Shown here: one piece after another, positions 8,704 through 19,081 of the stretch
How the letters are laid out: every line of letters starts with the position of its first letter
How positions within the stretch are numbered: the first letter of the stretch is position 1
Assembly (NCBI GenBank): GCA_030054095.1
Contig: JASGCO010000010.1
Location: 1-64,000, forward strand
Direction of reading: 5' to 3'
DNA length: 64,000 nucleotides
Source: Sediminibacterium sp.
GTDB lineage: Bacteria; Bacteroidota; Bacteroidia; B-17B0; Aurantibacillaceae
Notes under the pieces: model-generated
What the model was told of the DNA's origin: nothing
The model's database searches: none
What the model saw: the letters and a program-made list of their open reading frames with translations, nothing else
Position numbers and translations under genes: made by a program

Positions 8704-9615
8704 TTATTTTAACATGGCACTGCGTTTCACAAGGTAAGTGTACAACACTGTATCAAATCCTTTGTTAATATCAGCTTCTACAAAGTCAATGTGGTATTGC
8801 GCGCATTTTAATTTTAGTGCTTCTTCAAATTCTGAAATGGTGTTTACGTACTGCTCTTTAATTAATGAGGGATTCAGTTTGAGTTCTTCTCCCGTTTCCA
8901 GATCAATAAAATGATGCGGCTTATTTTCAAAATCAAAATCCAGTTCTTTTGTTTTATCGGTTACATGAAACAGCACCACTTCGTGTTTTTTGTAGCGGAG
9001 ATGTTGAAGCGCAGCAAATAACTCATCGCTGTTGGCGGTACTCTCGAACATATCACTGAAAATAAATACCAGCGAACGTTGGTGAACGATTTCAGCTACC
9101 TGATGCATGGTCTTAGCTGCTTCCGACGGCTTTTTCTCAATGTCGGCATGTAATAAATCGCTTAATGTATTCAGTATTAATTTTTGCTGGGCAGGACTTC
9201 CTTTGGCGGCAAAATGATGAATTAAATGATCCTGAAAAACGGTTAAGCCCGGCGCGTCACGTTGCTGTTTCAGCAATTCCTGGAGCGCGGCGGCGGCGTA
9301 TATGCTAAAACGCAATTTGTTGTTTTCGCTGTCTTTCGGAAATAACATGGACGAAGAAGCATCCAGTACAATCTGGCACCGCAAGTTGGTTTCTTCTTCG
9401 TAACGTTTAATAAACAATTTATCTGTTTTCGCGTAAAGTTTCCAGTCTATATGCCTTGTACTCTCACCGGTATTATAGAGCCGGTGTTCTGCAAACTCGA
9501 CTGAAAATCCATGAAACGGACTTTTATGAAGTCCGGTGATGAAACCTTCCACTACTTTTTTGGCCAATAATTCAAGGCTTTTAAAAGGTTCAATAACCGA
9601 TCTGTCTATACCCAT
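8704..9615 (-). CDS. DUF58 domain-containing protein
   Basis: A 303-residue cytoplasmic protein with the DUF58 core RHIDWKLYAKTDKLFIKRYE near residues 75-95. A von Willebrand A-like segment follows, with a partial MIDAS motif DASSSM near 110. DUF58 proteins usually sit beside a MoxR AAA+ ATPase and VWA membrane proteins and are thought to act as MoxR-linked chaperone or assembly factors. No MoxR gene adjoins it here: the neighbours are a UbiA-like protein (convergent) and a T9SS adhesin (divergent). Any MoxR partner must be encoded elsewhere. Confidence 0.9.
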   Translation of the reverse strand: MGIDRSVIEPFKSLELLAKKVVEGFITGLHKSPFHGFSVEFAEHRLYNTGESTRHIDWKLYAKTDKLFIKRYEEETNLRCQIVLDASSSMLFPKDSENNKLRFSIYAAAALQELLKQQRDAPGLTVFQDHLIHHFAAKGSPAQQKLILNTLSDLLHADIEKKPSEAAKTMHQVAEIVHQRSLVFIFSDMFESTANSDELFAALQHLRYKKHEVVLFHVTDKTKELDFDFENKPHHFIDLETGEELKLNPSLIKEQYVNTISEFEEALKLKCAQYHIDFVEADINKGFDTVLYTYLVKRSAMLK

Positions 9616-9727
9616 ATTCCTAACAAAAGAAAGTTAACACTTTAACCGCGCAATAAATGAGAAAATAAGTTAAAATAAAAAAAAAATAATATATTCGTAA
9701 GCTTTTAAACTCGATTCATCTAAATTT

Positions 9728-12700
9728 ATGAATAAATTCTGGTTTTTTCTTTATGCTTTACTTGGCATCCTTAAACTTCCCGCTCAACTTGATACCAGTT
9801 TTTGGTTTGTAGCGCCTTCAGTACCAGTCTCTTATGGAAATTCGCCAATCGGGTTTAATTTTTTAACCTATAATCAGGCGGTAACCATGACGTTGAGCAT
9901 GCCGGCCAATACGCTGGCCTTTACTACTACCGTTATCTCCATTCCTGCCAGTACAAATTATTCTTTTGATCTGGTTCCCTACCTTTCCGCTGTACAGTCA
10001 TCAACGGCAGATATAGTAGAGCCAAGAGGGTTTCATATCCGGAGTTCATCAAAAATTTCGGCGTATTACTACATTAATCATCCCCTGAACCGGGAAACAA
10101 TCAGTTTAAAGGGGACGCGGGCATTGGGAAGTGATTTTTACGTGAGTTTACCCACAACCATTGCTACCGCAACAAACGGAACAGGCGCCGGCGCCCGGAT
10201 TGATATTGTGGCATCGGAAGATAACACAACGATTTTACTAACCCCGCGCGATAATATTGTGGGGCATTCAAAAAATACAACGTTTGCCCGTTCTCTTCAA
10301 AAAGGAGAAACATTTACGATGCTAGACACTTTTGCTATTAAAACAGGAGCCCTTTCCCCCAAAATAAGCACATTGGCCGGGTCTATTGTTTCGGCGGATA
10401 AGCCGGTAGGTGTAACGATTAGTTCTTCTGCCTTATCTTCAGGTTCCTGCACCAGTATGATGGCCGATCAGATTACGACCAGCAGTAATCTGGGAAAATA
10501 CTATGTTATTCCTAAAACAACTGCAGGAACAGAAGTGGCTTACATTCTTTCGCCGGTAAACGGAACAGGTTTAAGTATCACCAATGCCTCATCTACCATT
10601 AACTGGCTGATTAATACCGGTGAAACCTATACGGTAAATCTTACAGATCCTTTAACATATATACAAACAACCAATCCTGTTTACGTAACGCATATAGGTG
10701 GCTTTGGTTGTAAACTGAGTGGTGCCCAGGTAACCCCGGCCTACTGTGCCGGATCCTATTCTACTGCATTTACACGAACAACAGCGGATACATTAAGTTT
10801 ACTCCTTTATACACGGAATGGATTTCAAAATACGTTTACGCTTACTTCAGGAGGAACAAATGTACCTGTTTCACCTGCCTCTTTTTCGGTGGTGCCAGGT
10901 ACATCCGGTAATCTGGTAGCGGCCCGTTTAAGTTTTAGTACGTCGTCTATTCCTGTGGGATCGTATAATTATATTGCCAATTCAAAAGATGTTTTTGGTT
11001 TAGGAATCATTAATGGATCAGGATCAGCCGGAAGCGGGTATGCTTATGCTACCGAGTTTGGTACTAGTCCTTTTGTGTATGCTAACCCTGTGCCTACCGC
11101 AACTATTTGCTCGAACACCACATTTAGTTTAAATGGATTTATTGGCGGAGGCCCCATTACAGGATTCTGGTCAACCAATGCATTTGGGGTACTCACTAAT
11201 TCCACTTCGCTGAATACAGCTGTCTTTACGCCTTCTCCGCTCGATACCACGCCCTCATTAAATCCGGTTAAAATCTGGTTAACCTCAACCGGTATTTGCC
11301 CAAGCGCGAGTGATACATTGCGGCTTACCGTACGCCGCGCACCACGGGTAAACGCGGGGGTAGATATTTCCAAATGTGGCAATAACGCGGTGTTTACACT
11401 CAATGGCAGCGTAGATGGCGCCACTACCAATCAGGGTATCTGGACAACGACAGGAACAGGAACGTTTAATCCCAATGCTTCCGCATTAACGGTTACTTAT
11501 GCACCATCGAGTGCCGATACATCAGGTGCGGGAGTCATCTATATGATCCTGACAAGTACCAATAACGGAATATGCCTCGCAGAGAAAGATAGTTTAAAGG
11601 TAACTTTCAATAAACCGCCACTGGTGGATGCCGGGCCAGTATCAACTACCGTTTGCGCCAACAATGCGGCGGTGAATCTGGTTGGAACGGTAAGTGGAAC
11701 TACTACCTCAACAGGCAAATGGAGTACAAGCGGAAGCGGTTTTTTTAACCCTAACAATTTATCGCTCATTGCAACCTATGTGCCCAGTAACGCAGATATT
11801 TCGGCAGGATCGGTTTATGTTAAATTGAGTTCCACCAATAATCAGCTGTATAACTGTAACGTAGTGGAAGACAGTATTAAAATTGTTTTTACACAACCTG
11901 CTACCATTAACGCGGGGGTAGATCTGAATAGTTGCAAAAATAAAGCGGCGGTTTCCCTTCAGGCATCCATTGGCGGAACAACAGCGGCAGGACCGCTCTG
12001 GTCGGGTAGTGGAGCTTTTACGCCTACAAATACGGCTTTAACGGTCACTTATGTGCCAACTGCGGCGGAGATTAGCGCGGGCTTTGCATTAGTAAACGTT
12101 ACAACTATTAATAACGGCAATTGTGTTGCAGTGAGCGATCAGGTACGCATAGATTTCAGGGATAAGCCGAATGCAAATTTTCTGAATACCGCGGTGTGCC
12201 TTAATGGTGTAACGTCTTTTACAGACATTTCTACCAATTTTGCGCCTAACTCCTCCATTAATGGCTGGCAATGGAATTTCGGAGATGCTTCACCTACTTC
12301 TACCGTACAGAATGCGACACATAGTTATACAGCGTATGGAACCTATACAGCGCAACTGGTGGTTAAGAACAGTTATAACTGTTACGATACGGCACGTAAA
12401 AATGTAACCGTTTTCCCATTACCTGATGCAAAATTCGGCATTACCAGAGTTTGTACAGGAAACACGCTACGGATTAATTTCTGGGATAGTTCAACAGTAG
12501 CGGCGCCAGCAACTTTAACGTCATTTTTCTGGGATTTTGGCGGTCAGGGCTTGTCAACGCATAAAGACACAGCGTATGTTTTCCCTTCACCCGGGCTTTA
12601 TACCATTAAACACATCGTGTATAGTAACTCAGGTTGTTCAGACACTATTTTGAAAGTGGTGAACATTACACCACGACCTAAAGCTGGTTTTTATTTTTCG

Positions 12701-13207
12701 AATATTAATCAGGGTTATACTATTAATGCTAATATTTCGTTTGTAGATTCTTCTAAATACGCCAATTCGTGGAGTTGGGATTTTGGTAACGGGCTTATCA
12801 GTAATATACAAAACCCATCAACTATTTATAACGCTAATGGAACCTATACGGTGACGCAAATTGTAAAAGATGCGTTGGGCTGTGCCGATACCTTACGTAA
12901 ACTGGTGCGTATAGCCAATATAGCTGGTGAGATTAAGAAGTTGATTCCGAATATTGTAACACCAAATGGCGATGGTAAAAATGATATATGGCGCCTTGAT
13001 TTTATAGATGTGTTTTTCCCAAATGCTCATATTGAAATTTTTAACCGGTGGGGAGAAAAAATATTTGAAAGTGATGGGTATAAAAATGCCTGGGATGGCA
13101 GCTACAAAGGAAACCCTTTGCCGGTGGGAGCGTATTTGTTTACGATTGATTTAAAAAATCCCTCGGAACCGGATATTATAAAAGGAACCATTACACTTGT
13201 TAAATAG
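9728..13207 (+). CDS. Giant secreted adhesin with T9SS type B (CHU_C) sorting domain
   Basis: An 1159-residue cell-surface protein. Signal peptide 1-19. Residues about 20-430 resemble the IgGFc-binding-type N-terminal domain (ISLKGTRALGSDFYVS, IVASEDNTTILLTP, SADKPVGVTIS). Four Ig-like repeats of about 95 residues begin near 452, 540, 634 and 727, with recurring VNAGVD..C and VTYAPSSAD-type motifs. Three PKD domains follow near 816, 901 and 985 (WQWNFGD, FFWDFGG, WSWDFGN). The CHU_C domain runs from about 1073 (VTPNGDGKNDIW, FNRWGEKIFES, GAYLFTI). Type B domains direct T9SS export and often need a neighbouring PorP/SprF protein, which lies directly downstream. Ligand unknown; adhesion or gliding is an inference. 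Confidence 0.9.
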   Translation: MNKFWFFLYALLGILKLPAQLDTSFWFVAPSVPVSYGNSPIGFNFLTYNQAVTMTLSMPANTLAFTTTVISIPASTNYSFDLVPYLSAVQSSTADIVEPRGFHIRSSSKISAYYYINHPLNRETISLKGTRALGSDFYVSLPTTIATATNGTGAGARIDIVASEDNTTILLTPRDNIVGHSKNTTFARSLQKGETFTMLDTFAIKTGALSPKISTLAGSIVSADKPVGVTISSSALSSGSCTSMMADQITTSSNLGKYYVIPKTTAGTEVAYILSPVNGTGLSITNASSTINWLINTGETYTVNLTDPLTYIQTTNPVYVTHIGGFGCKLSGAQVTPAYCAGSYSTAFTRTTADTLSLLLYTRNGFQNTFTLTSGGTNVPVSPASFSVVPGTSGNLVAARLSFSTSSIPVGSYNYIANSKDVFGLGIINGSGSAGSGYAYATEFGTSPFVYANPVPTATICSNTTFSLNGFIGGGPITGFWSTNAFGVLTNSTSLNTAVFTPSPLDTTPSLNPVKIWLTSTGICPSASDTLRLTVRRAPRVNAGVDISKCGNNAVFTLNGSVDGATTNQGIWTTTGTGTFNPNASALTVTYAPSSADTSGAGVIYMILTSTNNGICLAEKDSLKVTFNKPPLVDAGPVSTTVCANNAAVNLVGTVSGTTTSTGKWSTSGSGFFNPNNLSLIATYVPSNADISAGSVYVKLSSTNNQLYNCNVVEDSIKIVFTQPATINAGVDLNSCKNKAAVSLQASIGGTTAAGPLWSGSGAFTPTNTALTVTYVPTAAEISAGFALVNVTTINNGNCVAVSDQVRIDFRDKPNANFLNTAVCLNGVTSFTDISTNFAPNSSINGWQWNFGDASPTSTVQNATHSYTAYGTYTAQLVVKNSYNCYDTARKNVTVFPLPDAKFGITRVCTGNTLRINFWDSSTVAAPATLTSFFWDFGGQGLSTHKDTAYVFPSPGLYTIKHIVYSNSGCSDTILKVVNITPRPKAGFYFSNINQGYTINANISFVDSSKYANSWSWDFGNGLISNIQNPSTIYNANGTYTVTQIVKDALGCADTLRKLVRIANIAGEIKKLIPNIVTPNGDGKNDIWRLDFIDVFFPNAHIEIFNRWGEKIFESDGYKNAWDGSYKGNPLPVGAYLFTIDLKNPSEPDIIKGTITLVK

Positions 13208-13217
13208 CAGAGCAGAT

Positions 13218-14285
13218 ATGTCAGGTTTAAAGAAATATATTTATTGTATAGTGTTGGCTTTGTGCGGTAGTTTGTATGCCCAGCAGCAAACACTCTATAC
13301 CAATTTTAATGTTCACCCTTTTTTGTACAATCCAGCTTATGCGGGTACCAGTCACGTATTTCAGGTTAATGGTGGATACCGTAATCAATGGAGTGGATTT
13401 GACGGAGCGCCCAAAACGTATATGTTATCCGCTTATGGGGCGTTCAAAAAACGGCCTAATATGGCAGCGGGCGGTTTGGTAATCAGTGACCGTATAGGCC
13501 TTATTAACCGTAACGCTATTTACGGGTCCTATGCTTACCATGTTAAAATAAATAAGCAAACCCGACTGGGAATGGGATTGTCAGCCGGTGCTACTCAATA
13601 CAACGTTAAAGTGTACGATGCCAATGCTTACGATGGCGATGATAATTTACTGGCAACCAATATCCTTAATGCTAATACGTATGATGGTAATGCTGGTTTT
13701 TATCTGTACCATCCCAAATACTATATCAGTTTAAGCTTTCAACAGTTTTTGAATAGTAAAATTTACTGGAAGCCTTCGGTAGGCCGTTTATCGCCGCACT
13801 ACTACGCTGCTGTTGGTTATAACATAAAATTGAATAAAGATTTTGTACTTCAGCCAAATATCTTAGCGCGTATGGGCCCCCCGGTACCATATCAGTTAGA
13901 GTATAATCTCAGATTGACCTACAAAGAAATGGTCTGGATAGGGGGGGGTTACCGGACGAACGATTGCGCAAGCGGGATGTTAGGACTTACTATTGACAAA
14001 CAGTTTTCGGTGGCTTATGCTTACGATTATACGTTAAGCGCCTTACGTCAGTACTCAAATGGCACACATGAAGTTACCCTGAGTTATACATTGGCTTATA
14101 AAAAGAAAAAGACCAAAGCACAAACTATTCAGGAAGGCGATGAGGAAGAATTTAATAATACGGATAATAGCCTTAAAACAAACCTGAAGAATAAAAAGAA
14201 AAATGCGGAAAAGACACCTGAAAAGCCTCAGGAGCCGAAGAAGGAAACCACTACTAACGAACAAAAAAATGAAGAACAGAAATAA
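13218..14285 (+). CDS. PorP/SprF family T9SS outer-membrane protein (copy 1)
   Basis: A beta-barrel protein that in Flavobacterium johnsoniae (SprF) is needed to deliver its partner adhesin SprB to the surface. The start at 13218 gives a signal peptide (LKKYIYCIVLALCGSLYAQ) and lies 10 bases after the adhesin stop; an upstream ATG would overlap that gene. The family opening is visible (TNFNVHPFLYNPAYAGTSHV, GGYRNQWSGF). The last ~60 residues are a Lys/Glu-rich tail of low complexity, longer than usual. It probably serves the adhesin encoded just upstream. Confidence 0.92.
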   Translation: MSGLKKYIYCIVLALCGSLYAQQQTLYTNFNVHPFLYNPAYAGTSHVFQVNGGYRNQWSGFDGAPKTYMLSAYGAFKKRPNMAAGGLVISDRIGLINRNAIYGSYAYHVKINKQTRLGMGLSAGATQYNVKVYDANAYDGDDNLLATNILNANTYDGNAGFYLYHPKYYISLSFQQFLNSKIYWKPSVGRLSPHYYAAVGYNIKLNKDFVLQPNILARMGPPVPYQLEYNLRLTYKEMVWIGGGYRTNDCASGMLGLTIDKQFSVAYAYDYTLSALRQYSNGTHEVTLSYTLAYKKKKTKAQTIQEGDEEEFNNTDNSLKTNLKNKKKNAEKTPEKPQEPKKETTTNEQKNEEQK

Positions 14286-17200
14286 TTTTTTAATCCTGCT
14301 GATCATTTTTCTGTGCAAATTGAATGTTTCGGTAGCACAGATTGATACCGCTTTTTGGTTTGCTGCACCATGGACCACTCCCGATCACTGGTACAGAGAT
14401 CCCATCAAACTTCACATATCAACGTTTTCGGCACCTACTACTACAGTAAGAATAACACAGCCTGCGGCTATTGCTCCCAATAAGTACGATACCGTTGTGG
14501 TTATTCCGGCCAATTCCAATTTTGATTATACGTTTTGGCGCGATGCGGCCGTATCGGCAACCAATTACGCCTACGATTCGTTAGAGGTTAAACCGGCCGA
14601 TGCCGTACTGCCTTATGGACTTTATATCTCTGCTTCTTCTAATATAACTGTAGTGTACGATATCGTTTCACGTGCGCCTAACTTCTACAATCCGGAAACG
14701 TTTTCGCTTAAAGGCCAGAACGGGTTAGGAACCGAGTTTGTTTGCCCTTTTCAAACCAAATGGTATAACCAATTCAGGGGTGATCAGCCCGGAAGCCCTC
14801 CGGGAGTAGTACAGCCCAAACAACAGATTAATATTGTAGCCAGTAAACCCAATACAGTAGTATGGATTAATCCTAAGACCAATGTGGTTGGCCATCCTGC
14901 TAATGTTACCTATAGTATCTTATTGGTTAACGCAGGCGATGCTTATACCATTGAGAACATGGTTCAAAATACAGATGTTCCTGGGAACAACCTTTCCGGA
15001 ACGGTTGTTTTTTCTGATAAACCTATTGCCGTTACGGTTTGCGACGATTCAGTAAGAACACCGGGAGGTGGCTGTAACGATGTTATAGGTGATCAGATTG
15101 TTCCGGTGGATATTGTTGGGAATAAATACATTGTTAACAAGGGGGCTATGTACCCGGCCTCACTGGAAGGGATATATGTAGTAGCGACACGGAATTTTAC
15201 AAAGGTGGATATAACCGATGTATTTTCTACATCGGTGTATCTGAATAAGGGAGATACATATTTTTATAATATTACCCAACCTTTAACGTATGTGGAATCA
15301 GATTCCAGTGTTTACCTGTGGCAGGCCTCAGGTACAGGTTGCGAAGCAGGAGCCGCTATTCTCCCGCCTTTAAGTTGTGCGGGATCGAGTCTGGTAGCTT
15401 TTAGCCGTAATACCAATCAAAACTTTAATCTTAATATTGTTTGCACGGCATCTGCTATTTCTACGTTTACGTTAAACGGATCTACTACCCTTATTACACC
15501 GGCCGCTTTTTCACCGGTGCCCGGAACAGGAGGCTTGTATATGGGAGCCCAAATACCGTTCAGCAGTACCGTATTGCCAATAGGTTCTTATACTGTAGGC
15601 AACAGTAGTGATGTATTTTCGTTGGGGGTATTTGATGGAGGGCTTTCAACGGGCGGCTTATTTCACTATATGTCTTCTTTTTTAAGACGGACATCCATTG
15701 AAACAAATTCTGTCAATCCCATTTGTGCCAATACCCCTTCTGTGGCTTTAAGCGGCACAATCAGTGGTGGGGCCATTACCGGTATATGGACCACTGCTAA
15801 CGGAACAGGAAGTTTTGCGCCTTATACCTCCACATTAAACACGATATCCACAGTGTACAATTTATCATCGGCAGATACAGCCTTAGGAACTATAAAATTT
15901 TATCTGACCTCTACTGGTAATTGTAAACCGGTCAGGGATTCTTTATTGGTAAAGGTTAATCAGCGCCCCAAGTTGACATTATCAAGTTCAAATCCTATTC
16001 AATGTAAAAACAACGTTCAGCCGTTTAATCTTTCCGGAACCGTTATTAACGCTACAGGTGGAGCCTGGTCGGGGGGTAATGGTGGCAGTTTCGGATCACT
16101 TGGAATCAATACAACGTACACACCCTCTCCGGCAGATATTGCCGCTGGTGTTATTACCTTTACCTTAACCAGTCAGGGCCCCTTACCGGGATGCAGTAAT
16201 ATAACTAAAACCTATACGGTAGGTCTGGTAAATCCACCAACGGTTAACGCGGGACCGGATATAACGGTTTGTACCAATACACAATCTTTTGTATTGAACG
16301 GATCTGTTTCCGGAACAACAGTTACGCCTTCGTGGAACTTATCAAGCACGGGTAATTTTAATCCCGGAAGTTCTTCTCCAACCGGAACGTTTTTTGTATC
16401 TCAGGCTTTTCTTTCCCAAAGCAGTGTGGTATTTACCTTAACCGCGCCTCCTGATGGTTTTTGTAATGCGGTTCAGGATGTATTTACAGTTAGTATTGTG
16501 CCCCAGCCAACCGTTAATGCGGGCAGTGATTTTACAGTATGTGCGGCTAATGTTATTGTGCCTCTTTCCGGAACAGTTAGCGGAAATACTAACACGGGGT
16601 TATGGAGTACATCTAACGGATCAGGAAGCTTTTCGCAGTTTGGCTTATCATCGGCAACATATACAATTAGCCAGAATGATACCTTAAACCTGTCTCATAT
16701 CAATTTTATATTAGGGTCAACAGGCGGGTTGTGTCCTTCTGTAAATGATACGTTAAGAGTAACATTGGTTAAATCGCCCGTTGTAACGGTAGGAACGGCA
16801 ACAGCGGCATGTGAAAGTAACCCTATACAGTTAAACGGTCAGGTAAATGGCTTTAGCACAACTAATGTATGGTCTTCTTCCAGCGGAACGGGTTCTTTTG
16901 TGCCTAATAACACAACGCTTAATGCGTTGTATTTTCCAAGTAATGGCGATCTGGTTAACGGATTTGTAACGTTTACACTAACGGCTACCAGTAGCGCCTG
17001 CCCCCCTGTCAGTAAGAGCTATATCGCTAATTTTGTAAAGGCGCCTAATGCTAATTTTAATCTGGCATCTTCTGCCTGTGTTAATTCACCTTTGATTTTT
17101 AACAATACAACACAGAACAATGGCACCAGTAATGTGAGCTATACCTGGCAGTTTGGGAACGGAATTAGTTCTACGGTGCAGAATCCAACTCACACTTATA

Positions 17201-18069
17201 CATCTACCGGCGTTTATATTACCACGCTTACAGTAGTTGGGACTAATTCATTAAACATATCGTGTACTGATACGGTAATGAAGACCATTATTGTTAATCC
17301 GTTACCTTTCGCCAATTTCACTTTTACCAATGCCTGCGAAGCCTTGCCTATTCAGTTTCAGGATTCCTCGTATGCCGCACCTGGATTTATTGCCGGATAC
17401 AGCTGGTTTTTTGGCCCCGGAACGCCGACCACCTCGGTAAAAAATCCGGTATTTACATTTCCGGTAGCCGGAACGTTTGGCGTAGATTTAACGGTTACCA
17501 GTAATTTCGGTTGCCAGCGCAAGGTTACCAAAACAGTTACGGTTCGTACTAAACCTAAAGCAGATTTTGGCATGACAAACAATCCAACGGTAGCTCAGGA
17601 ACCTGTTTATTTCAGTGATTTTAGCACACCTGTGGGCTTAATTAAAAACTGGATCTGGAACTTTGGAGACGAAAATTACGCTAATGTTCAATCGCCTACC
17701 CATACTTACAACAATAGTGGAGGATATAATATCACGTTGACTGTATTGGACGATCAGGGCTGCAAAGACACTATTACAAAGCGTATAGAGGTAAGTTTAC
17801 TGCCTCAGGTGCCTACTGCTTTTACACCCAATGGTGATGGAAATAACGATCAGTTATTTGTGAAAGGCGGACCATTTGCCAAGATGCGATTCAGAGTATA
17901 TAATAATTGGGGAGAATTGATTTTTGAAACCGTAGATCAGAAAACAGGATGGGATGGGAAAAAGAACGGAGAAGATCAACCGGTGGGTGTTTATGTCTGG
18001 ACGCTGGAAGTAGATATGTATAATAACCGCTCGGTAAAGAAAAACGGAGACGTGACCATAATACGATAA
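14269..18069 (+). CDS. Giant secreted adhesin with T9SS type B (CHU_C) sorting domain (paralogue)
   Basis: A 1266-residue paralogue of the protein encoded at 9728. The start at 14269 gives a clean signal peptide (MKNRNNFLILLIIFLCKLN) and overlaps the preceding PorP/SprF gene by 17 bases in another frame. An IgGFc-binding-type domain covers about 25-480. Five Ig-like repeats begin near 482, 580, 660, 750 and 840 (VNAGPDITVC, VNAGSDFTVC). PKD domains lie near 928, 1016 and 1099 (YTWQFGNG, YSWFFGPG, WIWNFGDE). A CHU_C domain starts near 1179 (AFTPNGDGNNDQLF, YNNWGELIFET). Order and motifs match its paralogue, so a local duplication of an adhesin/PorP pair is likely. Its presumed partner is the PorP/SprF gene at 18079. 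Confidence 0.9.
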   Translation: MKNRNNFLILLIIFLCKLNVSVAQIDTAFWFAAPWTTPDHWYRDPIKLHISTFSAPTTTVRITQPAAIAPNKYDTVVVIPANSNFDYTFWRDAAVSATNYAYDSLEVKPADAVLPYGLYISASSNITVVYDIVSRAPNFYNPETFSLKGQNGLGTEFVCPFQTKWYNQFRGDQPGSPPGVVQPKQQINIVASKPNTVVWINPKTNVVGHPANVTYSILLVNAGDAYTIENMVQNTDVPGNNLSGTVVFSDKPIAVTVCDDSVRTPGGGCNDVIGDQIVPVDIVGNKYIVNKGAMYPASLEGIYVVATRNFTKVDITDVFSTSVYLNKGDTYFYNITQPLTYVESDSSVYLWQASGTGCEAGAAILPPLSCAGSSLVAFSRNTNQNFNLNIVCTASAISTFTLNGSTTLITPAAFSPVPGTGGLYMGAQIPFSSTVLPIGSYTVGNSSDVFSLGVFDGGLSTGGLFHYMSSFLRRTSIETNSVNPICANTPSVALSGTISGGAITGIWTTANGTGSFAPYTSTLNTISTVYNLSSADTALGTIKFYLTSTGNCKPVRDSLLVKVNQRPKLTLSSSNPIQCKNNVQPFNLSGTVINATGGAWSGGNGGSFGSLGINTTYTPSPADIAAGVITFTLTSQGPLPGCSNITKTYTVGLVNPPTVNAGPDITVCTNTQSFVLNGSVSGTTVTPSWNLSSTGNFNPGSSSPTGTFFVSQAFLSQSSVVFTLTAPPDGFCNAVQDVFTVSIVPQPTVNAGSDFTVCAANVIVPLSGTVSGNTNTGLWSTSNGSGSFSQFGLSSATYTISQNDTLNLSHINFILGSTGGLCPSVNDTLRVTLVKSPVVTVGTATAACESNPIQLNGQVNGFSTTNVWSSSSGTGSFVPNNTTLNALYFPSNGDLVNGFVTFTLTATSSACPPVSKSYIANFVKAPNANFNLASSACVNSPLIFNNTTQNNGTSNVSYTWQFGNGISSTVQNPTHTYTSTGVYITTLTVVGTNSLNISCTDTVMKTIIVNPLPFANFTFTNACEALPIQFQDSSYAAPGFIAGYSWFFGPGTPTTSVKNPVFTFPVAGTFGVDLTVTSNFGCQRKVTKTVTVRTKPKADFGMTNNPTVAQEPVYFSDFSTPVGLIKNWIWNFGDENYANVQSPTHTYNNSGGYNITLTVLDDQGCKDTITKRIEVSLLPQVPTAFTPNGDGNNDQLFVKGGPFAKMRFRVYNNWGELIFETVDQKTGWDGKKNGEDQPVGVYVWTLEVDMYNNRSVKKNGDVTIIR

Positions 18070-18078
18070 TAAAGAACC

Positions 18079-19077
18079 ATGAAAAAACTGATAATCATTT
18101 TTATAATCCTGATTCAAAGTGTTTTTTTGCCCGGATGGAAAGCGCAGGATTTTCATTTGAGTTTGTATGATGCTGCTCCTCTTTTCCTTAATCCGAGCCT
18201 TACCGGTGTAATGGATGCAAAATTCAGGGTGCACGCGCAATACCGGAATCAATGGCGCGCGGTGGCTTTTAAACCATTTAATACAGCCCTTGTTAGTTTT
18301 GATATGCCTAAGGGTAAATGGGGCTTTGGCGGCCAGTTAACCGAAATGCGGGCTGGCGTGGGGAACTATAACCTGTTTCAGGCCTTGGGATCCGTAGGAT
18401 ATAATTTGCCTTTAGATAAATCTAAATACCACTCTTTGGCTTTGGGACTCCAGGCAGGCGTAACGCAAAAGGCGATTGAGTATAAATTGTATTCATTTGA
18501 TGCGCAATGGAGTACGGCCGATGGAGGATCGTTCGATAAGAATCTGGCATCTAATGAGAATTTTCAACGAGGCGCTATGTTTCAGGAGCAGGTAAATTTT
18601 GGTGCCATGTACTATTATGGTAAGCAACAGTCACGCGTAAATCCATTTGCGGGCATAAGCGGATTTAATCTTACACAACCTAAAGAAACGTTTTTTGGAA
18701 CTAATAATCGTTTACCAATGCGATTGTATGGCCATGTTGGTGCCCGGTTAAATGTGAGTGAGTTGCTGTATTTTCTTCCCAAGGCGTTGATTATGAAACA
18801 GGAAAACGCTATTGAGCAAACGTATTCGGTAGATGCCGGGTATTTTTTCAAGGGCGAAAAATTCTACCTGCTGGCTGGCTATTCATATCGCTTTCAGGAT
18901 GCCAGTGTAGTATGGGGTGGCTTCCGTAAAGACAATCTCATTTTTAAGTTGGGATATGATGTTAACACATCATCACTACGAACTACCTCTAAAACCCGTG
19001 GAGCGTTTGAGATTTCACTTACTTACATGGGGTTAAAAAATAAATCGCAAGAAATTAAGAATTGTCCGAGACTTTAA
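18079..19077 (+). CDS. PorP/SprF family T9SS outer-membrane protein (copy 2)
   Basis: A 332-residue beta-barrel protein with a signal peptide (residues 1-22). It has the family signature at the mature N-terminus: HLSLYDAAPLFLNPSLTGVM followed by HAQYRNQWRAV. It starts nine bases after the adhesin stop, so co-expression is nearly certain. It lacks the Lys/Glu tail of copy 1. By analogy with SprB/SprF it should help secrete or anchor the adhesin encoded at 14269. Confidence 0.92.
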   Translation: MKKLIIIFIILIQSVFLPGWKAQDFHLSLYDAAPLFLNPSLTGVMDAKFRVHAQYRNQWRAVAFKPFNTALVSFDMPKGKWGFGGQLTEMRAGVGNYNLFQALGSVGYNLPLDKSKYHSLALGLQAGVTQKAIEYKLYSFDAQWSTADGGSFDKNLASNENFQRGAMFQEQVNFGAMYYYGKQQSRVNPFAGISGFNLTQPKETFFGTNNRLPMRLYGHVGARLNVSELLYFLPKALIMKQENAIEQTYSVDAGYFFKGEKFYLLAGYSYRFQDASVVWGGFRKDNLIFKLGYDVNTSSLRTTSKTRGAFEISLTYMGLKNKSQEIKNCPRL

Positions 19078-19081
19078 TATT

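Noticed and set aside
11044..11430. 128-residue antisense ORF inside the first adhesin gene
   Set aside because: Shadow of the Thr/Ser-rich repeat code on the other strand; no start context or domain. The same applies to antisense ORFs at 7732-8106, 14055-14378, 17358-17582, 17854-18252, 32243-32515 and 33374-33694.
9728..18069. Possible assembly duplication of the adhesin/PorP pair
   Set aside because: The two adhesins differ throughout in length and sequence and in repeat number, so they are diverged paralogues, not a duplicated contig segment.
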